Positions 7,391 to 8,947 of a stretch of 8,947 nucleotides of DNA are shown one piece after another (the stretch's first letter is position 1; the number at the start of each line of letters is the position of its first letter). Location: assembly GCA_003509065.1 (NCBI GenBank), contig DODG01000188.1, forward strand, positions 1 through 8,947, read 5' to 3'. A program made the translations under genes and the position numbers. The stretch comes from Acidobacteriota bacterium (lineage in GTDB: Bacteria > Acidobacteriota > Vicinamibacteria > Vicinamibacterales > UBA823). The notes beneath the pieces are model-generated. The model saw nothing but the letters and a program-made list of their open reading frames with translations. It was not told the origin of the DNA and searched no databases.

Positions 7391-8839
7391 ATGCGAAGGT
7401 CGTCTCAGTACTTAATTTTACCCGTGTTGATAGGACTCGTAGGAGTGGTCATTGCCGGGTGTACCGAAAAGTCCGAAAGTGAAAGATCGACTGCACCAAT
7501 ATGGAACATCGTACTGGTACTTGTAGACGATCTGGGTTGGACCGATCTGGGCATCATGGGTAGCAGTTTCTATCAAACACCAAATATTGACCGACTCGCT
7601 CGTGAGGGTATGCGCTTCACGAATGCGTACGCTGCAGCTACCGTCTGTTCACCCACGCGAGCCAGTATTCTCACCGGGCAATACCCAGCACGTCTGCACG
7701 TTACGGACTGGATTCACGGACATGCTAGACCTTGGGCTAAATTGCAAGTGCCAACGTGGACCCATGAACTTCCGTCTGAAGTTACGACATTGGCTGAAGC
7801 TCTCGGAACCAGTGGCTATGTATCAGCAAGTATCGGCAAGTGGCACCTCGGAGGTGATTTCCCCGAAGCACATGGTTTTGACTTGAATGTAGCAGGCGAC
7901 CATCGCGGACAACCACCAAGTTATTACGCACCCTACAATATTCCAACATTACAAGAGCTCAAGAACGACGAAGAGTACCTTACTGATCGTTTGACTGACG
8001 AGGCGATTGCCTTCATAACGGAAAATCGTACAAACCCCTTTTTCCTGTACTTACCCTTTTACACGGTTCATACGCCGATCGAACCCCCACTCGAGAAACT
8101 CACCCGGTATGAGGCGAAGGCCGCAACACTCAACGCGGATACTTCAAGTCATCGCAATCCAGGCTATGCGGGCATGATCGAAAGTCTGGACGATGGCGTT
8201 GGACGGCTACTTGAAACCTTGAACGACCTAAACATTGCGGATCGGACTGTTGTGATATTTGCGTCCGACAATGGTGGGCTTGTACGGGATGCCTCTCCAT
8301 GGGGACCTGTCACGTCTAACCTTGAACTCCGTGCCGGAAAAGGCTCAAGTTATGAAGGTGGCATCCGTGTGCCGTTCATCGTAAGGTGGCCTGGCACCGT
8401 CCCACCTGGCACAGTGGAAAGCACCCCTATTATTAGCCCAGATATTTATTCAACGATTTTAGAAATCGCTGGCTTAGGTGAAAATTCTCCAGAACTACAG
8501 GATGGCATAAGCCTCGTCCCTTTGTTAAAAAGTGCAGGTCCAATTGATCGTGAAGCCCTTTACTGGCATTACCCCCATTACCATCCAGGCGGTGCCACGC
8601 CACACGGCGCCGTTCGTGTGGGCGATCTGAAGTTGATCGAATTCTACGAAGATGCTCGGGTTGAACTCTACGACCTAGGCCTTGATGTCAGTGAAACTCA
8701 GAATCTCGCCATACGCTACCCATCTCAAGCCAAACACTTGACCGACATGCTGCATGTTTGGCGCGATAATGTCGGCGCACAGATGCCACTAGAAAATCCA
8801 GACTTCGATGTTGAACGCGCCCAAGAATTCACACGTTAA
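7391..8839 (+). CDS. Lipoprotein type I sulfatase (CSPTR), possibly 4-O-sulfatase group
   Basis: A 482-residue sulfatase, probably lipid-anchored. MRRSS is followed by a hydrophobic run and lipobox VIAG-C with C24; the next residue is Thr, which does not signal inner-membrane retention under the E. coli rule. The core begins with [15 protein letters not shown] (D46, D47). The formylglycine site is C86-S-P-T-R90, followed by [11 protein letters not shown]. Active-site elements are GKWHLGG (K150, H152), H227 in YTVHTP, D293-N294 in ASDNGG and K317 in GKGSSYEGG. The C-terminal part has [17 protein letters not shown] and KLIEFYED before VELYDL. These features recall the sulfatase group that includes galactose-4-O-sulfatases, but the linkage cannot be read from sequence. 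ATG 7391 is preferred over ATG 7370 because of AGGA six bases upstream; the extra seven residues would only lengthen the basic leader. It is transcribed away from the other two sulfatases from a shared intergenic region and clearly differs from both outside the core motifs. Confidence 0.93.
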   Translation: MRRSSQYLILPVLIGLVGVVIAGCTEKSESERSTAPIWNIVLVLVDDLGWTDLGIMGSSFYQTPNIDRLAREGMRFTNAYAAATVCSPTRASILTGQYPARLHVTDWIHGHARPWAKLQVPTWTHELPSEVTTLAEALGTSGYVSASIGKWHLGGDFPEAHGFDLNVAGDHRGQPPSYYAPYNIPTLQELKNDEEYLTDRLTDEAIAFITENRTNPFFLYLPFYTVHTPIEPPLEKLTRYEAKAATLNADTSSHRNPGYAGMIESLDDGVGRLLETLNDLNIADRTVVIFASDNGGLVRDASPWGPVTSNLELRAGKGSSYEGGIRVPFIVRWPGTVPPGTVESTPIISPDIYSTILEIAGLGENSPELQDGISLVPLLKSAGPIDREALYWHYPHYHPGGATPHGAVRVGDLKLIEFYEDARVELYDLGLDVSETQNLAIRYPSQAKHLTDMLHVWRDNVGAQMPLENPDFDVERAQEFTR

Positions 8840-8885
8840 TAGAAGAAGAGAGAGCTGACCGGATTCCAAGCCAGAAAATCATTAA

Positions 8886-8947
8886 TTACTTAAACAAATC
8901 GTCAAAGGCAGTCTTGGCATTCGGTGGTCCGACTGAGCCGGTCTCCC
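8886..8947 (-). CDS. Possible C-terminal end of a further minus-strand gene
   Basis: Read on the minus strand from the right edge, one frame stays open for 19 residues and ends SVGPPNAKTAFDDLFK at a TAA (8888-8886). The amphipathic ending and ordinary codon use look like a real C-terminus, but the piece is too short to identify. If real, it converges on the third sulfatase with a 46-bp gap. The gap (8840-8885) is purine-rich at first (GAAGAAGAGAGAG) and shows no clear terminator hairpin. Confidence 0.35.
   Translation of the reverse strand, partial: ETGSVGPPNAKTAFDDLFK

Overview
The window (8,947 bases, roughly even GC, densely coding) looks like accessory metabolism of a Gram-negative heterotroph. 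Three exported type I sulfatases, two of them lipoproteins, sit beside a secreted multicopper oxidase, an LVIVD-repeat protein and a YjiH-family membrane protein. Sulfatase-rich loci of this kind are typical of marine or host-associated degraders of sulfated polysaccharides (Planctomycetota, Verrucomicrobiota, some Acidobacteriota and related groups). No phylogenetic marker is present, so the lineage is an inference only.

Left half, plus strand (1-4150). This is a tightly packed run of four genes: the C-terminal end of an LVIVD-repeat (beta-propeller-like) protein; a small secreted orphan whose second half resembles the beta-domain of RskA-type anti-sigma factors but which lacks an anti-sigma domain or a later transmembrane anchor; a complete three-domain multicopper oxidase with all copper ligands and a Met/His-rich N-terminal linker; and a YjiH/Gate-domain multipass membrane protein. 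Gaps are 27 bp, a GTGA overlap and 28 bp, so one transcript is likely. The GTGA overlap puts the oxidase start at 898, much later than the longest open frame would suggest.

Right half (4170-8839). Two different sulfatases on the minus strand (7192 to 5642, then 5642 to 4170) overlap by one base (TAATG) and form an operon. A third sulfatase runs the other way from 7391 to 8839. The roughly 200-bp divergent region between them must hold the promoters. The three enzymes carry different catalytic signatures (CSPSR, CAPSR, CSPTR) and different sequence outside the core, so they look like members of different sulfatase subfamilies acting on different sulfate linkages, not recent duplicates. All are Cys-type and need a formylglycine-generating enzyme, which is not in the window. 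No glycoside hydrolase or TonB-dependent transporter is visible here.

The two halves converge at 4150/4170 with only 19 bp between stop codons and no recognisable terminator. The right edge may hold the last codons of another minus-strand gene. I saw no tRNA, rRNA, CRISPR array, insertion sequence or obvious repeat. The most notable unit is the LVIVD / secreted RskA-like / multicopper oxidase / YjiH cassette, whose joint function is not known to me.
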